A DNA stretch of 64,000 nt from Lunularia cruciata (taxonomy: Eukaryota; Streptophyta; Marchantiopsida; Lunulariales; Lunulariaceae): the NCBI GenBank assembly GCA_948567375.1, contig OX419755.1:35593001-35657000 (forward strand), given 5' to 3'. The translations under genes and the position numbers were made by a program. Shown here in pieces: positions 61,501 through 64,000 of this stretch. The notes beneath the pieces are model-generated. The model saw only the letters and a list, made by a program, of their open reading frames with translations. It had not been told where the DNA came from and did no database searches. How positions within the stretch are numbered: position 1 is the stretch's first letter; every line of letters starts with the position of its first letter.

Positions 61501-61639
61501 TCAATAGATTAGTGTGGCAAGGGAGATAGCAAGTTATGGAAATGATCCTTGCCACCTTGTGGGAACCAAGAAATTGATTGGGGGTCAAGAAATTTAACTC
61601 CAAAAGTGCAATGAAAATTATACAATGGGAGATAAATTA

Positions 61640-62780
61640 TCTCATTGCATTGCATGCTCACATTGGGATTTAGAACCAAGACCTTTAGACTGACGTTTGG
61701 AATCGCAACCAATACAATCATAGGGAAGTTTGGAGAATTGTGGAGGATGGCTTCTTCCATGCCTAGCAAAAAAAAAAGAGTACAAACTGTTCCACATGTC
61801 AATGCATCATTATGGATTATTTGGAGGACCTCGAGCATTTTGCATAGATTCAAGGTGGAAGTTGCAAAAAGCTCATTCAAAAATCCATTGCTTTTAGTTT
61901 CATGGCCACCATATTTGGAGAGGAGCAAGGATTTCCTACTTTTATTATAGGTGATAGATTGTACAAGAAATTGTTGAGGTATATGAAATTGTACAAAGAA
62001 ATCAAGAGTTGAAAAACTTGGGAGTCTATTGGAGAAGATCTCACAAAAAAGGAATATGGCAAGAAGTGTAGAACTATAAACAAAAAATTGAATGGAATGG
62101 GCACACATTTTGCTAGAATGGAAGCCATGTTTGGGAATGGAGCAAACATTACTCCACTTGCTATTGTAAGTTTGGGAGATTTAATCCCAATTCATGCAAG
62201 GTTGGTGCCTAGGAGGTTCATGAATGCAAAGAAACCATCTTGATAGGCTCTCAATTACCATCTCCTCCAAATTTGGTGCTCTTGGACTTGTGCTCCCAAT
62301 TTGTCCCGAACACCCATGGGGTAGAAAGTTTACCTAATGTTTACATGGAGGGCTTGGAGAATGGAATCCAAGCCTGTACGCCCAAGGAGGAGTCCCAAGT
62401 TGTTGCACCAATCAAGGAGTCACCTTTTGTTACACCACCTCCACTAGCTTCTACAAGGGATGGGTCAAAGGGCACTTTCCTTTGCAAAGAAGGAGAACAT
62501 GACCCAAAGAGGAGAAAAGGTGGAACATTCGCAAGTAAGGTATCCAAAATGTCACCTAGTATGTCATTGTCTTATGATTTAGCAAAAATCACCATGTTAA
62601 GGTATGTACTATAGAATCTATGAAGAGGCTACGACTAGTTGAACTAGATGCAACCAACATGAGGAAAAGAGAGAAAACATTATGAAAATAGAAACTAAGC
62701 ATGTTAGATTAGAGTAGAGAAGATGAAAGTTGAGATTGAAGAGAAATTGAGTGTTGATAAAAGGAAAGCTAGGATAGAAA
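61640..62780 (+). pseudogene. Possible SANT/Myb-like transposon protein remnant
   Basis: Plus-strand frames around 61880-62250 read KKLLRYMKLYKEIKS, a stop, then TWESIGEDLTKKEYGKK, KCRTINKKLNGM and HFARMEAMF, which has the Trp-Ile-Leu-Cys spacing of SANT-like DNA-binding domains linked to PIF/Harbinger elements. Farther on, 62240-62614 is Pro- and Lys-rich, and LESMKRLRLVELDATNMRKREK-like sequence looks coiled-coil. Frames are broken. The assignment is by pattern only. Confidence 0.35.
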
Positions 62781-63616
62781 AACATAGGTTCAAGGAGATG
62801 AGTTTATAGTCAAAGTGCACTCATGACATCAAAATGAGTCTCTTGTGGAGAGGAAAATCTCCCGAGGAAATAAGTCTGTATTTCAAAGTGCTAACTCAAG
62901 TTTGGTAGGAAATCAAGCCTTAAGCTACACGTTACAGTCTTGAGCCAAAACATCATGTTCCAAATTCATACTCTAGTGATAGCAAATATGATACCACCAT
63001 TGAAGGCACTTCCATGTAACCTGATTATGTTTACAATCAAAGATGATCTTTGTATTGACTATGTATTATGATTAAGTGTATGAGATTTGAGATTTTTGTG
63101 TAACCTCTAGGAGTTTCTAGACAAGGACTTCTCATGCTTGAAGCAGAACAAAATAGCTGCCTAGAGTTGCCCATTGGAGCCCAAAAGAGCACCATGTTCC
63201 TAGCTAATCCTTGAAATGGTGCGCATTGATGCTCATTGGTGCTTGCCATCACCTACTCATGAAAGGATGCTTGTTGACACCCGTCTTAAGAACTCCTAAT
63301 GCTGCCAAATAGCCTGTGCCAAAGCATGTGTAAGTTTTTAGATGGCACCCAATGATGCCAGTCGGGTATGTGAGGTGCATGATGGCACCCGTTGTTAGTG
63401 GGTAGTGCGCATAGGTGCCAATTGATGCCATATATAAGTAAATAAATTTTGTGTTTTATAATAGCTTTAAATTCAAGTGATATGAGGTAGTTGAGTGACA
63501 AAAAGTGAAAATGGAAATAAATATAGAATCAAAAGTATGATACATATCACATGATATGAGGTATGAGAGTGAGGCAAAGTGAGAATGAGAATGCAAATAC
63601 ACATATAATAGTAAAT

Positions 63617-63619
<3 letters not shown>
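62781..63619. other. Unassigned AT-rich DNA
   Basis: Short irregular repeats of GATGGCACCC / GATGCCA occur at 63220-63430. No gene seen. Confidence 0.4.

Positions 63620-63671
<52 letters not shown>
63620..63671. repeat. (TA)n microsatellite, about 52 bp
   Basis: An uninterrupted TA dinucleotide run. Confidence 0.97.
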
Positions 63672-63672
<1 letters not shown>

Positions 63673-64000
63673 GTTTATAAGTGTGTAGTCCCTAAAGTCT
63701 AGTCACTATGCTGGAGGAGAAGGAGATGAAGAAGACGAGGGAGATACAACATGGAGTCTATGTGCAATTGCATCCTCAATTATACATCGGTATACATCAT
63801 TGAATCCTAAATGGACTCATTGACCACCAAAGGTGCCACTTTCTCTCATCCAAGTGTCAGTGCATGATATTGCTAGCTAGAAGGTCATGTGGATCACTAC
63901 ACTCTTTGGGGGAACTTAGTCTATTGGATGTACACTCCTCTTTTGCCCAACTAACAACATGCCTATCATCATGGACAAATTTATCCAAAGCTATCATCAA
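63672..64000. other. Right edge, unassigned
   Basis: No recognisable coding motif on either strand. Confidence 0.4.

Noticed and set aside
61509-62108. 199-codon minus-strand frame
   Set aside because: Hydrophobic composition from AT-rich antisense DNA; the plus strand shows the more convincing SANT-like pattern.
1-64000. tRNA, rRNA or CRISPR features
   Set aside because: I scanned for the tRNA T-loop pattern and for regularly spaced short repeats and found none that folds or repeats convincingly; the scan was by eye, so small non-coding RNAs could be missed.

Overview
This is nuclear DNA from a land plant. The genes are split by many spliceosomal introns with GT-AG borders, two products begin with plausible chloroplast targeting sequences, and a PH-RCC1-FYVE-BRX protein (a plant-specific architecture) is present. 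A COMMD4 orthologue, intron sizes of about 0.2-1.8 kb and moderate base composition make a bryophyte-grade plant (liverwort or moss) my best guess. That placement is inference and I cannot name a species.

Layout. (1) 1-5170: two Ty3/gypsy chromovirus fragments in opposite orientation. The minus-strand copy, with its 5' LTR, has landed in the pol gene of the plus-strand copy. Both LTRs carry arrays that read as heat-shock elements. (2) 5171-11827: unassigned DNA with a four-copy 86-bp minisatellite. (3) 11828-35070: a gene island with four well-supported genes, all on the minus strand: a PRAF/RLD protein (1,166 aa, 9 exons), a plastid-targeted HAD-like hydrolase (257 aa, 9 exons), an unrecognised single-span protein with a transit-like N-terminus (151 aa, intronless) and a choline transporter-like protein (710 aa, 10 exons). 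(4) 35071-53836: a transposon-rich block. It holds an endonuclease fragment of a non-LTR element, a 145-bp triplication, a decayed LTR-type element that encodes gag, an aspartic protease and a C5-cytosine DNA methyltransferase-like domain, Ty1/copia pieces in both orientations, a complete Mutator-like element (49964-53075) with a perfect 9-bp target duplication, and a 268-bp MITE. (5) 55336-58224: a COMMD4 gene (193 aa, 7 exons, minus strand). (6) 58225-64000: AT-rich DNA with a remnant resembling a SANT/Myb-like transposon protein and a (TA)n tract.

The exons of the four multi-exon genes were joined by hand from GT-AG borders. Every junction keeps frame, and each total length is a multiple of three. 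The most unusual item is the methyltransferase-bearing element at 40520-44212. A second fragment of the same family lies at 24423-24525. The host genes do not form an evident pathway: they belong to phosphoinositide/polarity trafficking, a plastid hydrolase, choline/lipid transport and endosomal recycling.
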